DNA from: a virus
Direction: 5' to 3' (one strand)
IMG/VR virus record: IMGVR_UViG_3300046804_002650
Location: 1-21,376 of that record
Length of the DNA stretch: 21,376 nucleotides
Under the pieces are notes generated by a model, which was not told the DNA's origin, made no database searches, and saw nothing but the letters and a program-made list of their open reading frames with translations. Position 1 is the first letter of the stretch. Every line of letters begins with the position of its first letter. Made by a program: the position numbers and the translations under genes. Below, piece after piece: positions 1 through 8,210 of this stretch.

Positions 1-89
1 GATAATGTGGTACATATTTGGATGTGGTAGTTGATAACAGTATTATTATACTGTATTTTGGACAAGAGATCAACCGCTATTTTTACCAT
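1..89 (-). CDS. Partial CDS, N-terminus only (runs off left edge)
   Basis: On the minus strand an ATG at 89-87 opens a reading frame that stays open to the window edge (29 codons, beginning MVKIAVDLLSK). It starts one base after the stop codon of the AMP-forming ligase, the tight spacing seen throughout this operon, which is the main reason to believe it. No domain can be recognised from so few residues. It would be the sixth gene of the leftward operon that starts at 2904. Confidence 0.5.
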   Translation of the reverse strand, partial: MVKIAVDLLSKIQYNNTVINYHIQICTTL

Positions 90-90
90 T

Positions 91-1224
91 TTAAACCGTA
101 ATAGCACCCTTACGTGCTAGTTTTCCTAGTGGAGTTTTGGGTAGTTTCTCAACTTTGACTATTTTTTTGGGCATAAAGCAAGGGCTTCGAGAATTGAGTA
201 TATCTTCAATTTCAGCAGGAGTTGCGTCACCTTCATAGTACAAAACTAAATGATCTTCTAATTTTAACAATGCTTCGTTAACTGTATCTAGCTCTTTGGC
301 AATTAATTCAAAACTTTCCGGAACAACTTTAAAGTCTCTATACTTAAATTGGTTGTCCTTCCTTCCTAGTAACTTTGGACCGTGGACAGGATCTACTTCA
401 ACTAGGTCGCCGCTTTGCCACCAGTCCATATGATTCCAACGGCACCACAATTCTCCGTCAACAGCTTTCCATTCGGCACCGGGATACCACACATGACCTA
501 AATGGTCTTGACTACCAGGATAGGAACACATGATTGCCGGCATTTCTGTTGTTCCATACCCGTGTACAGGACGGCCACCTTTATTTTTAATATCATCAAA
601 GAACCCCGGTACTAAAAAGTTAGCACCGCTTAGAAAGTATTTTACCTGCCGCAGATCAACTTTATTCCATTCTTTTGTTTTTCTTACCATATCGTACATT
701 CCTGGCACAAGAACAGCATGTGTTGGCCTGTGTGTCATAAAATCAGCAGATACTTGATAAGGATTAAACTTTCTACAAATTACTCGTGCTCCACTAATAG
801 CACCTGACAGGAGGCCGACTCCGAACACAGCGTTAGTAGCAGTTGGCAAGGTATGATAAAATGTACTACCTTCGTCCATTACTTCTATCGTTGCCTGAGC
901 AATAGCGGGAGCAATAAAATTTTCAAGATTGTGTGATATTAGTTTAGGAACGCCGGTGCTACCGCTAGTAGTTGATGAGTATGTGCCTGTGGGTTTTTCC
1001 TTGAGCATATCGTTTCCGCGGACAAGATATCCGCCTCCTAGTACAGCACTCATTAGCTCAACAAAATATTCAATGTGATTAGTATTTTCTGTTAGTCGAA
1101 CTTCGCTATGCTTGTTTTTGTATGCCTTGTCCATTAGGTCACGGACGGTGTGCTCTGTGTCATCCCAATCTACAAATACAGCCGTAGAATCAAATAGTGC
1201 TTCTATGAACTGCTGTTTTTTCAT
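91..1224 (-). CDS. Short AMP-forming ligase (adenylation-domain protein)
   Basis: Member of the ANL superfamily, which activates a carboxylate as an acyl-adenylate and usually passes it to CoA or a carrier protein. The core motifs are visible in order over 377 aa: P-loop TSGSTGVPK (86-94), YGTTE (223-227), SGDL (271-274), GRKDNQFKYRDFKV hinge region (287-300), and the C-terminal PKTPLGK with the catalytic lysine at about 368. The protein is shorter than the usual 500-550 aa. The shortening is at the N-terminus, since the P-loop lies at residue 86 rather than about 150-200. Adenylation chemistry looks intact because every catalytic motif is present. No carrier domain is fused and no acyl-carrier serine motif is seen in the neighbours. 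The start overlaps the upstream stop as ATGA. The substrate cannot be told from the sequence. Confidence 0.85.
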   Translation of the reverse strand: MKKQQFIEALFDSTAVFVDWDDTEHTVRDLMDKAYKNKHSEVRLTENTNHIEYFVELMSAVLGGGYLVRGNDMLKEKPTGTYSSTTSGSTGVPKLISHNLENFIAPAIAQATIEVMDEGSTFYHTLPTATNAVFGVGLLSGAISGARVICRKFNPYQVSADFMTHRPTHAVLVPGMYDMVRKTKEWNKVDLRQVKYFLSGANFLVPGFFDDIKNKGGRPVHGYGTTEMPAIMCSYPGSQDHLGHVWYPGAEWKAVDGELWCRWNHMDWWQSGDLVEVDPVHGPKLLGRKDNQFKYRDFKVVPESFELIAKELDTVNEALLKLEDHLVLYYEGDATPAEIEDILNSRSPCFMPKKIVKVEKLPKTPLGKLARKGAITV

Positions 1225-1466
1225 ATCTCAATTACCTTTATCTGTGTTTGTTTATCTAAAGCATTTATAAGTCTAACCTGTCCCATAACTTGTGTAGGAA
1301 AAGTCATAGTATAGGTTGCTAATAGCTTGTTGTTGTCATTTAGCCAATGTATAAAGATCTTGCCGTCGCTTTCGGGCACAAGAACAACGCCCTCATTCGC
1401 ATTAAATTCTAGCTGGGCTTTTGCTTCAAGTTTTAAGGTTTGGTGTTTCAGTGCTTTGTATCTCAT
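1221..1466 (-). CDS. Hypothetical protein, 81 aa
   Basis: A small protein with no recognised domain, signal peptide or membrane segment. The residues alternate hydrophobic and polar in a way that suggests beta strands (for example KIFIHWL and the repeated valine/leucine stretches). It contains no cysteine, so it is unlikely to carry an Fe-S cluster, and no phosphopantetheine attachment serine motif, so it is not an obvious carrier for the adjacent ligase. It is joined by ATGA overlaps both to the ErpA-like gene upstream and to the ligase gene downstream, which supports its being translated and perhaps working with one of them. Confidence 0.65.
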   Translation of the reverse strand: MRYKALKHQTLKLEAKAQLEFNANEGVVLVPESDGKIFIHWLNDNNKLLATYTMTFPTQVMGQVRLINALDKQTQIKVIEI

Positions 1467-1786
1467 ACCGAGAAGCTAGATCCGCAACCGCAGGTACTTA
1501 CAGCGGTTGGGTTTTTAATAGTAAACTGACTACCCATTAGATCTTCTTTATAATCTACAGTTGCGCCCTGTAGATATTGAGCACTCATTGAATCTACAAG
1601 TAAATGTATGCCATCTTTTTCAATATCAAAATCGTCTTCGTTACGTTCTTCATCTAATGTAAACCCGTAACTAAACCCAGCACAGCCGCCGCCCTGAACA
1701 AACATCCTAAGACTCATTTTGGGATTGTTTTCCTCTGCTAGGATGTCTTTGATCTTTTCTACTGCGGAATCTGTGATTTCAACCAT
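1463..1786 (-). CDS. erpA: ErpA-like A-type Fe-S carrier protein
   Basis: A 107-aa HesB/IscA-family protein that would accept Fe-S clusters from a scaffold and deliver them to target enzymes. The three cluster-binding cysteines are present: C35 in [11 protein letters not shown], and C99 and C101 in the C-terminal [11 protein letters not shown]. The GGGC-GF-YGFT block, the VDSMSAQYL block and the [10 protein letters not shown] ending match ErpA better than IscA. The gene overlaps the end of iscU by 8 bases, so scaffold and carrier are probably translated together. A second, different A-type carrier is encoded at 2920 on the other strand. Family assignment is firm. The split between ErpA and IscA subfamilies rests on remembered motif similarity. 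Confidence 0.92.
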   Translation of the reverse strand: MVEITDSAVEKIKDILAEENNPKMSLRMFVQGGGCAGFSYGFTLDEERNEDDFDIEKDGIHLLVDSMSAQYLQGATVDYKEDLMGSQFTIKNPTAVSTCGCGSSFSV

Positions 1787-2159
1787 TGTGTTTGTCCTTG
1801 TAGTCTTTTACTGCGGCTTTGATAGCATCTTCTGCTAGAATGCTACAATGTATCTTAACTGGAGGCAGAGCTAGTTCTTCCGCGATTTGTGAGTTTTTAA
1901 GGTTAACAGCATCATCAATATGCATACCCTTAACCCACTCTGTAACCAACGACGAACTGGCGATTGCCGAACCGCATCCATATGTCTTGAAACGAGCATC
2001 TCTAATAATACCATCGCTATCTACCTTTATCTGTAACTTCATTACGTCACCGCAGGCGGGCGCACCGACCATGCCCGTGCCGACTGTATCGTCAATTTCA
2101 AACTTGCCCACATTCCTTGGGTTTTCGTAATGATCAATAACTTTATCTGAGTATGCCAT
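1779..2159 (-). CDS. iscU: IscU, Fe-S cluster assembly scaffold
   Basis: A 126-aa scaffold protein on which Fe-S clusters are built from sulfur supplied by a cysteine desulfurase. The chosen start gives [16 protein letters not shown], nearly the same as the start of E. coli IscU. An upstream in-frame ATG would add only MEHT. Ligand residues are present: C36 and D38 in GAPACGD, C62 in [11 protein letters not shown], and H104-C105 in LPPVKIHC, which is also the HscA chaperone recognition site. Similarity to the proteobacterial protein runs along the whole length, which suggests fairly recent acquisition from such a host. No IscS, HscA/HscB or ferredoxin is seen nearby, so desulfurase and chaperones would have to come from the host. 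It overlaps the upstream gene by 17 bases. Confidence 0.96.
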   Translation of the reverse strand: MAYSDKVIDHYENPRNVGKFEIDDTVGTGMVGAPACGDVMKLQIKVDSDGIIRDARFKTYGCGSAIASSSLVTEWVKGMHIDDAVNLKNSQIAEELALPPVKIHCSILAEDAIKAAVKDYKDKHNG

Positions 2160-2904
2160 TGTATGTTCCAAATACTAAACTTTTTGGATAGTCATAAAAC
2201 TTGCTAACATTTTGTCTAGCAGTACCTATCGTTTCCTTGAAAACAGTATTAGTGTCCTCACCTATATTTACCGCCAGGAACAGGGCATCACTACCAATAA
2301 GTGATTCCATATCAGCTAAAAACATTTCTAGAATGGATTTACCATTTACTTCGTAGCCTCGCTGTAGGCAGGTCCAAACACTTAACGCATCCGGATCAAC
2401 ATACTTACGTTCTTTAATAATAAAATCGTAGTGATAATTCTTAATTTCTACAGCACAGTTTCCTATGATGTTTTTAAATTCTAGTATTGCTTGATCGACA
2501 GAACTCGGAGTATCAAGTATTTCAATTGACCTATTTTTACCAATTAACAGGGTTAACGAATCTGAGCATCTAGGACTGCCAGAGGCAAACATATAGACTT
2601 TTTTAAAGTTTAGAAGTCTTTGTTGAGAATCTAAATGATCTAGTAAATTTTTAACAATTACGTTTAGGTCTCTAGTCTTACTGGTCCCCCAAATAAAACT
2701 ACAATCAGCAAGTTTGCCAATTGGCAATAGTTTATTGCCCGCCGGGGCATTGTTGTATTCGTGCGACCCGGGAGCGTGATTATCTGTTATAACTCCTAGT
2801 ACTTCCGGATCCGTGTTGATTTCATTTATTACAGATAAGAACTCGTCTGTAATATGTTCCTGTTTAATGGGTATTCCAACTTTGACAATTTTATAGGGTA
2901 GCAT
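2143..2904 (-). CDS. Hypothetical protein, 253 aa, first gene of the Fe-S operon
   Basis: Not recognised. The protein is soluble in appearance, with no signal peptide or membrane helix. It has an alternating alpha/beta look, with hydrophobic strands such as ADCSFIWGTSK, KKVYMFASGS and SDALFLAVNIG each followed by a charged helix, resembling a Rossmann-type fold, but no nucleotide-binding glycine loop or catalytic motif stands out. It is the first gene of the leftward unit and its end overlaps iscU by 17 bases, so it may be linked to Fe-S cluster supply. It lies 15 bases from the divergent iscA. Confidence 0.7.
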   Translation of the reverse strand: MLPYKIVKVGIPIKQEHITDEFLSVINEINTDPEVLGVITDNHAPGSHEYNNAPAGNKLLPIGKLADCSFIWGTSKTRDLNVIVKNLLDHLDSQQRLLNFKKVYMFASGSPRCSDSLTLLIGKNRSIEILDTPSSVDQAILEFKNIIGNCAVEIKNYHYDFIIKERKYVDPDALSVWTCLQRGYEVNGKSILEMFLADMESLIGSDALFLAVNIGEDTNTVFKETIGTARQNVSKFYDYPKSLVFGTYNGILR

Positions 2905-2919
2905 ACATTAAATAGTAAC

Positions 2920-3246
2920 ATGATCACATTCACAGAGCAAGCCTATAACAAGATAGTTGGACAATTAAAAAAACGTGGTAAAGGTGTAGGAATTCGGATA
3001 GGAGTTCGTACAACTGGTTGCTCAGGGCTTGCCTATGTGTTAGAATATGTAGATGAGTACACCCACGAAGTAGGTGTTACTAATTATGCCCAAAAAGATT
3101 TTGTAGTATTAGTGGACGCTAAGAGCCAAGTTTACCTAAATGGTATGATTATTGACTGGGTAAGAAATGGACTAAACGAAGGTTTTGATTTTAAGAACCC
3201 AAATGAACGCGATCGTTGCGGCTGCGGTGAGTCGTTTAGGGTCTAA
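2920..3246 (+). CDS. iscA: IscA-like A-type Fe-S carrier protein
   Basis: A 108-aa A-type carrier. Cluster ligands are C34 in TTGCSGLAYVLEYVDE, and C100 and C102 in DRCGCGESFRV. The blocks RGKGVGIRIGVRT, GCSGLAYVLE and GLNEGFDFKNPN match E. coli IscA closely, so this is the IscA subtype, unlike the ErpA-like protein at 1463. It is the first gene of the long rightward unit and diverges from the Fe-S operon with a 15-base gap. No Shine-Dalgarno sequence is visible before the ATG. The gap contains TTAAATAG, a weak resemblance to the late-promoter motif. Confidence 0.95.
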   Translation: MITFTEQAYNKIVGQLKKRGKGVGIRIGVRTTGCSGLAYVLEYVDEYTHEVGVTNYAQKDFVVLVDAKSQVYLNGMIIDWVRNGLNEGFDFKNPNERDRCGCGESFRV

Positions 3247-3252
3247 TAAATA
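3245..3252 (+). promoter_or_regulatory. Candidate T4-like late promoter
   Basis: The sequence AATAAATA matches the NATAAATA late-promoter motif known from T4-like cyanophages. It begins at the stop codon of iscA and ends 22 bases before the start of the structural protein gene at 3275, a typical short-leader distance. Expression of a virion gene from a late promoter fits. Confidence 0.5.
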
Positions 3253-3274
3253 TACAGATAACGGAGTACAGAAT

Positions 3275-4165
3275 ATGGCAAGCGGCGATACAATTTTAGC
3301 AACCAAATACAACAGTATTAAAACTAAAGTAGATAGAATAATTACAGCAGGAAGTGGCGCAGAAGGCTACGGTGGGTCTTCTACTACTACCGCAGTTAAA
3401 GGTCCTAGCGCAGGAACATCACCATCTGACCTAATTACTGAACTACAATGGGACAACCTACGAAATGATATCACTAAGTGCTACAGGCACCAAAACGGGT
3501 TATCTCCAACTATTACTGACGTGTATCAAGGGTTAACAATTTACTGGGCTCATGCTGTCCAATATGATGTGCTAGCCGACGGTATCATTACAAATAAAGA
3601 TACAATATACACAGGAGCAACAACAGGCTCTTATACGCAACAAGCATCTCTTATAACTGGCACAGGTAGTACTCAAACAGGTAATTGGAAAACAAGCGCA
3701 ACCTGTACATTTACCATAAATCTCGGTACTCAAGAAAATGCTAGATTATTTTTTAATCTAGGTGGTCAAATTAGTCTAGTGCTTAGCCACACCGCAGGTG
3801 GTGCCGCAGGAACAAAGTCCGCATACTGGGCCGCGGTCATTGATCAAATTATTGCCGCAAAGCCAACAATTACCGCTTCAAACTATCGTAACCAAACTGG
3901 ATTTTCAGGAACATACGACGTTACTAGTGTACCATACACAGATAACGCTGCATCAGTTACTATGCAATGGACAACTAATCCACCTGTGGGAATCTTAGTT
4001 ACTGTAACGCTAAACGATGCCTCAGGGCAACCTAATGCTCCTTGGGGTACTGATGAAAACGCAGGTATCGACATTACTGCTAACTATGAATTAAGATGTT
4101 CAGTTGGGGAGTTCACTGGACCAGTTCCAACGCAATATGCCGCACCAGCATGGAGTTCAAGTTGA
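3275..4165 (+). CDS. Putative virion (tail-associated) structural protein
   Basis: A 296-aa protein rich in Thr, Ser, Gly, Ala and Asn, with many short beta-prone stretches and low charge, the composition typical of phage tail or fibre proteins. The N-terminal MASGDTILATKYNSIKTKVD block and the following glycine/serine/threonine stretch resemble structural proteins I recall from uncultured aquatic T4-like phages. The start at 3275 is preferred over an upstream in-frame ATG at 3185, because that one would overlap iscA heavily, while 3275 has GGAG at 3263-3266 and a late-promoter match upstream. Its exact position in the virion is unknown. It could be a target of the glycosyltransferase and modification enzymes encoded downstream. 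Confidence 0.6.
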   Translation: MASGDTILATKYNSIKTKVDRIITAGSGAEGYGGSSTTTAVKGPSAGTSPSDLITELQWDNLRNDITKCYRHQNGLSPTITDVYQGLTIYWAHAVQYDVLADGIITNKDTIYTGATTGSYTQQASLITGTGSTQTGNWKTSATCTFTINLGTQENARLFFNLGGQISLVLSHTAGGAAGTKSAYWAAVIDQIIAAKPTITASNYRNQTGFSGTYDVTSVPYTDNAASVTMQWTTNPPVGILVTVTLNDASGQPNAPWGTDENAGIDITANYELRCSVGEFTGPVPTQYAAPAWSSS

Positions 4166-4491
4166 ACGGGATAGATCAAGCATTAGAGTTTGCCAACTAT
4201 CAAGCTACTCTGTCTCAACAGCGTAAGTTGATACGACAGAGATTCGAAGACAAATGTGTAGTTGCCTTTGCTGGGGGACTTTTTAAAGTCACGCCCGAAT
4301 TTATCGCAGGAACTGCCTTTCTTACAGATACATGGGTTATTGACTCTAACGGTAATCCTATCAATGTAGGGCCGATAAAACCATTTATTGATCTGTGTAC
4401 TAAAACATATAATGACGCACTGATTGATTATGGGTTAGCCTACGATCAAATTAAAAAGCAACGTTCCGTAAGTTCATTGGTGGGTGTATGA
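4150..4491 (+). CDS. Conserved small phage protein of unknown function, 113 aa
   Basis: The chosen start (MEFKLNG) overlaps the structural gene by 16 bases. An in-frame ATG at 4096 would overlap it by 70. The protein has an N-terminal helical segment, a central beta stretch (VVAFAGGLFKVTPEFIA, then TWVIDSNGNPINVG) and a C-terminal helix ending in a lysine/arginine-rich turn. It resembles small proteins of unknown function that I recall in T4-like phages of cyanobacteria and other aquatic hosts, but I cannot name the family. The end is joined by an ATGA overlap to the first glycosyltransferase-like gene. Possibly a structural or assembly partner of the preceding protein. Confidence 0.65.
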   Translation: MEFKLNGIDQALEFANYQATLSQQRKLIRQRFEDKCVVAFAGGLFKVTPEFIAGTAFLTDTWVIDSNGNPINVGPIKPFIDLCTKTYNDALIDYGLAYDQIKKQRSVSSLVGV

Positions 4492-5282
4492 CCCGAGGTG
4501 TACTATTGTTTGCTCATGATAACGAGCAGATACAATATGGTCTCTTCGCTGTATGGCAAGCATTGAGAATACACAAGTGGCTTAACAAACCTGTTAGCCT
4601 GGTTGCTGACCAAAAGACTATTGATAGACTGGGCGCACACAAAGATGTATTCGATAATATCTTTGTATCCGAACAACTAGCTACACAGAAAAAGAACTAT
4701 AGCGGACATGAGCTAACGTTTAATAACATAGATAGAGCAAGTGCTTGGGATATTACTCCTTATAACGAAACACTTGTAATAGATACTGACATTGCTATCC
4801 AATCAAATATACTTAATAATGTATGGAACAACAACGCAGACTTGCTGTTCTGTAAAACATCTACAGATGCCTTTGGTAGAGCACTACAGGGATTTGATAA
4901 ACTGTCCATGACGGGTATAGATTTTATATGGGCAACGGAGTTCTATTTTAAAAAGAACGAAACAACTAAAGTATTCTTTAATTTGTGTAATCTAATTAAA
5001 GATCAATATAACTGGTATTCACACGTATACGGCGTGCCGAGAGGATATATTAGAAACGACTATGTTTGGTCTATAGCCCTACATCAATTAAAAGGCGACT
5101 GGTGCTTGCCTATGCCGCATAACTTGTATTTTACAATAGATAAGGACAACATTGTTAGCATGACAGATACCAGTGTAGTAATGTTAGGCGATCAGAAATT
5201 AGTAAATGTTGAAGGATCAGACCTCCATATTATGAATAAGTTTGATTTAATAGCGCACGTTAAGAAAGAACTAAATGACTAA
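4488..5282 (+). CDS. Glycosyltransferase-like protein with DTD motif
   Basis: A 264-aa protein with a nucleotide-sugar-binding GT-A look. An N-terminal beta strand (GVLLFAHDN) is followed by a helix with YGLFAVWQALRIHKW, and a metal/nucleotide-binding DTD lies at residues 99-101 in TLVIDTDIAIQSN. This is the arrangement of GT8-type and related glycosyltransferases. Conserved WATEFYFKK and NDYVWSIALHQL blocks lie further on. No signal peptide or membrane segment is visible. It starts in an ATGA overlap with the preceding gene and overlaps the next, related gene by 8 bases. Donor and acceptor sugars are not predictable. Confidence 0.7.
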   Translation: MTRGVLLFAHDNEQIQYGLFAVWQALRIHKWLNKPVSLVADQKTIDRLGAHKDVFDNIFVSEQLATQKKNYSGHELTFNNIDRASAWDITPYNETLVIDTDIAIQSNILNNVWNNNADLLFCKTSTDAFGRALQGFDKLSMTGIDFIWATEFYFKKNETTKVFFNLCNLIKDQYNWYSHVYGVPRGYIRNDYVWSIALHQLKGDWCLPMPHNLYFTIDKDNIVSMTDTSVVMLGDQKLVNVEGSDLHIMNKFDLIAHVKKELND

Positions 5283-6000
5283 AGGATACGTTATATTTGC
5301 CCAAGGCAATTATCTTCCAATGGCAGAACTGTTAGCTAAAAGTATTAAGGCAACACAGTCAATAGTCAACGATGTACACATCATTACGGAAACCACAGGC
5401 GAAGTAATGTTAAATCGAACACAGATCTATAATCTAAGTCCGTTTGACGAAACTGTTATGCTTGATGCTGATATGTTATTCTTAGAAGATGTTAGTCATT
5501 GGTGGGATCACCTAGCTAAGTTTCCGTTAGTAATAACAAACAAGGTTCGCACCTACAGAGACGAGTTAGTTATTAATAGTCCTTACAGAAAAACATTTAG
5601 AGCAAACGATTTACCAGACTGTTATTGTGCGTTTACTTACTTTAAGAAAGATCCACAGGCAGACCTATTCTTTAACTTGCTAACACACATTGTAAGCAAC
5701 TGGGACGAGTGGACTAACAGATATACACCCGAACATAGACAGTCTTGGCCTAGTATAGATGTAGCAATGGCCATTGCTGTGAAAGTTCTAGGAATAGATC
5801 CCTTTAGCCCGTTAGACTATCCTACATTCACACACATGAAATCAGGATGCCAGAGATGGACACACTATTCAGAAAGGTGGCGCGATCACCTAGGATGTTA
5901 TGTAACAGATGGTAAACTACAGCTAGGTAGTTATACACAGGGCGGCATATTACATTACGTAGATAAAGAACTATACAATGACCTATTGTGTTTATTTTAA
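5275..6000 (+). CDS. Glycosyltransferase-like protein with DAD motif, relative of the preceding gene
   Basis: A 241-aa protein with the same layout as its upstream neighbour: an N-terminal strand (GYVIFAQGN), a helix with PMAELLAKSIKAT, and a DAD motif at residues 64-66 in ETVMLDADMLFL. Later blocks (CYCAFTYFKKDPQADLFFNLL and SIDVAMAIAVKVLG, described here in part) parallel those of the 4488 protein, so the two probably arose by duplication and divergence. Both likely act on sugars in the cytoplasm. The 8-base overlap implies coupled translation. Confidence 0.7.
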   Translation: MTKGYVIFAQGNYLPMAELLAKSIKATQSIVNDVHIITETTGEVMLNRTQIYNLSPFDETVMLDADMLFLEDVSHWWDHLAKFPLVITNKVRTYRDELVINSPYRKTFRANDLPDCYCAFTYFKKDPQADLFFNLLTHIVSNWDEWTNRYTPEHRQSWPSIDVAMAIAVKVLGIDPFSPLDYPTFTHMKSGCQRWTHYSERWRDHLGCYVTDGKLQLGSYTQGGILHYVDKELYNDLLCLF

Positions 6001-6490
6001 AGCCACCGGTGCTCTTCAAAGTATTATTGATCGTCCTCCCACATCTGATGAGTTAGGTTACATCAAAATATCTAACGAACAAACAGAGCTATTCCTAACA
6101 GGAACTGTTCGAATGGCAGATTACAGAGTTGTACCAGATACGGGTAAACTTGTCAGTTACAAACAGATATCAGTTACAAGATATGTAGCAGATGATATTA
6201 TATTTGCTGTTCCAAAAGACTTGTCAAAAGCAGACTTTATCATAACACAAAATATACAGGACAAGACCTGTACTGCTAGAATAGGCCAACACGGTAAATT
6301 AGTAGATGGTATAGTGGGTATCACTATAGCGGCATGTAAACCAAATGTGCCTTATTCTCCTTTATGGATTTGGGATATAAAGTTTAGCGATTTACTTGAC
6401 AATGATGTTAAAATAAACTATACAGGTACTGACAATATAATGTTCTATACCAAAAAGAATTTTAATACATATTCCCATGAAACAATTTAA
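5978..6490 (+). CDS. Hypothetical protein, 170 aa
   Basis: Not recognised. The N-terminus (MTYCVYFKATGALQSI, then a proline-containing loop and ELGYIKISNEQ) resembles short phage proteins that begin with a beta hairpin around a glycine turn, which often belong to virion or tail-associated families. The C-terminal two thirds alternate short strands, for example GIVGITIAACK and PLWIWDIKF. It overlaps the upstream gene by 23 bases and the downstream gene by 14, so it is clearly embedded in the operon. A structural or glycan-binding role is possible but unproven. Confidence 0.6.
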   Translation: MTYCVYFKATGALQSIIDRPPTSDELGYIKISNEQTELFLTGTVRMADYRVVPDTGKLVSYKQISVTRYVADDIIFAVPKDLSKADFIITQNIQDKTCTARIGQHGKLVDGIVGITIAACKPNVPYSPLWIWDIKFSDLLDNDVKINYTGTDNIMFYTKKNFNTYSHETI

Positions 6491-8210
6491 TCTAGCCGAA
6501 ATAGATTGTATTTTTATAAGTTATGATGAACCGAACGCAGAACATAACTATGCCGATCTATTGAACAAAGCGCCATGGGTTAAACGTGTACACGGAGTTA
6601 AAGGTAGCGATGCTGCACATAAGGCAGCAGCCAACCTAAGCGAAACAGAACGTTTTATTACAGTGGACGCAGACAACATTGTTGATCCAAAGTTTTTTAG
6701 CTTAACAATTAACGAAACAGGTAAACAACTGTCTTGGTGCGGAAATAACAATATCAATGGACTTATGTACGGCAACGGTGGATTAAAATGCTGGACTAAA
6801 GAATATGTCCTTAACATGAAAACACACGAAGCCGCAGACAGCGATACTTCTCAAGTAGACTTTTGTTGGTCTCCTGATTATCAGCAAATGAGCGAGTCTT
6901 ACTCTACAAGCCATATAAATGCCAGTCCCCTACAGGCATTTAGAGCAGGATTTCGCGAAGGCGTAAAGATGACTTTAGATAACGGAGTCAGACAGAAATT
7001 AACTAATCCCAAAGCTCAATTAGTAAAACAAAACTATCAGCGATTGCTAATTTGGCAAAATATAGGTTTAGACGTTGAGCAAGGAGCATGGGCTATATAT
7101 GGAGCTCGCCTCGGCTGTTACATGACAAACTGTACAGACTGGGACTACACACAAGTTAGAGACTTCGAGTATCTGAACAAATTATTTGAAGAGAAGTTTA
7201 ATCTAGACCCCCGTGAGCAAATAGATATACTAGGACAACTATTAAAACAAAAACTGAATTTGCCAGTAAGTGTTTATGATCCTGAACAGAGTAAGTTTTT
7301 TAAAGAAGTTTGGAATAATGTTCCAAGAGTGTTAAGCAAACCTTCTTCTACAACTCCTATATTCAATAAAGATTTGCCAGAAGTGTTTGACGAGCTTAGT
7401 TATACACTTCAACCAGAAGATATAGGCTACGAGTTAGCATGGTATGTAGATCGTAAGTTTTTCAACGGTCCGGATATTCGTCTATGGACAATTAACACAG
7501 GAGACAAGGGTGTTAAGAGGATGGGATATATTACTCCAAAGCTGTCGACAGTATTAGATGTTGTGTTTATTTCATATGACGAACCAAACGCAGACGAGAA
7601 CTGGGAGCAACTTAAAAAAGTATGTTCGAGAGCTGTTAGAGTACACGGAGTTAAAGGAATATACAACGCACACAAGGAAGCGGCAAGTATTGTCAAGTCT
7701 GATATGTTCTATGTAGTAGACGGTGATGCCTGGGTTACGGACTTCGACTTTAGCTACACTCCGGATATATTCAATCGCAAGTATGTTCACATCTTTAAAT
7801 CGTCCAATCCTATAAATGGTTTAGAGTACGGTAACGGTGCTATTAAAATATTGCCCAAACATTCGTTCAACTCAGCTCCCGGCATAGATGTAACTACTTC
7901 TTTGGGACAAACAAAACTTATCGATCGTGTTGTTTGCGAAACAAGATTTAATACCAGCCCATTTAATACGTGGCGGGCAGGTTTCCGCGAAGGTGTTAAG
8001 TTAGCATCCGGAATCATTAACAATCAAGTTGATAAAGAAACAAGCGATCGTTTGAAAGTATGGATTAACATAGGTCGAGATAAAGAGTATGGCACCTATG
8101 CTATGGAAGGTGCTAAGATGGGAGAAATTTACGCACACTCGAAACAAGACCTAAATAACATTAACGACTATAACTGGCTGTTAAACAGATATAAAGACCA
8201 CTACGAATGA
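6477..8210 (+). CDS. Two-module glycosyltransferase-like protein
   Basis: A 577-aa protein built from two copies of the same module. Module 1 (about 13-241) and module 2 (about 364-577) share, in the same order, FISYDEPNA (13-21 and 364-372), RVHGVKG, an acidic motif DAD (64-66) or DGD (415-417), ING-xx-YGNG (93 and 446 onward), RAGFREGVK (156-164 and 500-508), and a final NIG-D-E-G block. A linker of about 120 aa separates them. The acidic motif after a hydrophobic strand suggests a GT-A type nucleotide-sugar-binding fold, though the family is not one I can name. Both acidic motifs are kept, so both halves may be active. It overlaps the previous gene by 14 bases and the next by ATGA. Confidence 0.65.
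   Translation: MKQFNLAEIDCIFISYDEPNAEHNYADLLNKAPWVKRVHGVKGSDAAHKAAANLSETERFITVDADNIVDPKFFSLTINETGKQLSWCGNNNINGLMYGNGGLKCWTKEYVLNMKTHEAADSDTSQVDFCWSPDYQQMSESYSTSHINASPLQAFRAGFREGVKMTLDNGVRQKLTNPKAQLVKQNYQRLLIWQNIGLDVEQGAWAIYGARLGCYMTNCTDWDYTQVRDFEYLNKLFEEKFNLDPREQIDILGQLLKQKLNLPVSVYDPEQSKFFKEVWNNVPRVLSKPSSTTPIFNKDLPEVFDELSYTLQPEDIGYELAWYVDRKFFNGPDIRLWTINTGDKGVKRMGYITPKLSTVLDVVFISYDEPNADENWEQLKKVCSRAVRVHGVKGIYNAHKEAASIVKSDMFYVVDGDAWVTDFDFSYTPDIFNRKYVHIFKSSNPINGLEYGNGAIKILPKHSFNSAPGIDVTTSLGQTKLIDRVVCETRFNTSPFNTWRAGFREGVKLASGIINNQVDKETSDRLKVWINIGRDKEYGTYAMEGAKMGEIYAHSKQDLNNINDYNWLLNRYKDHYE
6513..8207 (+). repeat. Internal tandem module duplication within one protein
   Basis: Copy 1 spans 6513-7199 and copy 2 spans 7566-8207. 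The similarity is clear at protein level (same motifs in the same order) and weaker at DNA level, so the duplication is old rather than recent. Confidence 0.8.

Noticed and set aside
1819-2130. 103-aa open frame on the plus strand opposite iscU
   Set aside because: It lies fully inside the strongly conserved iscU gene and has no recognisable motif or start signal. It is a shadow frame.
3185-3274. Longer N-terminus for the structural protein
   Set aside because: It would overlap iscA by 62 bases. The ATG at 3275 has GGAG and a late-promoter motif upstream.
7427-7696. 89-aa minus-strand frame inside the two-module GT-like gene
   Set aside because: It is antisense to conserved repeated motifs. 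The same kind of shadow appears at 6548-6817 opposite the first module, as expected from the duplication.
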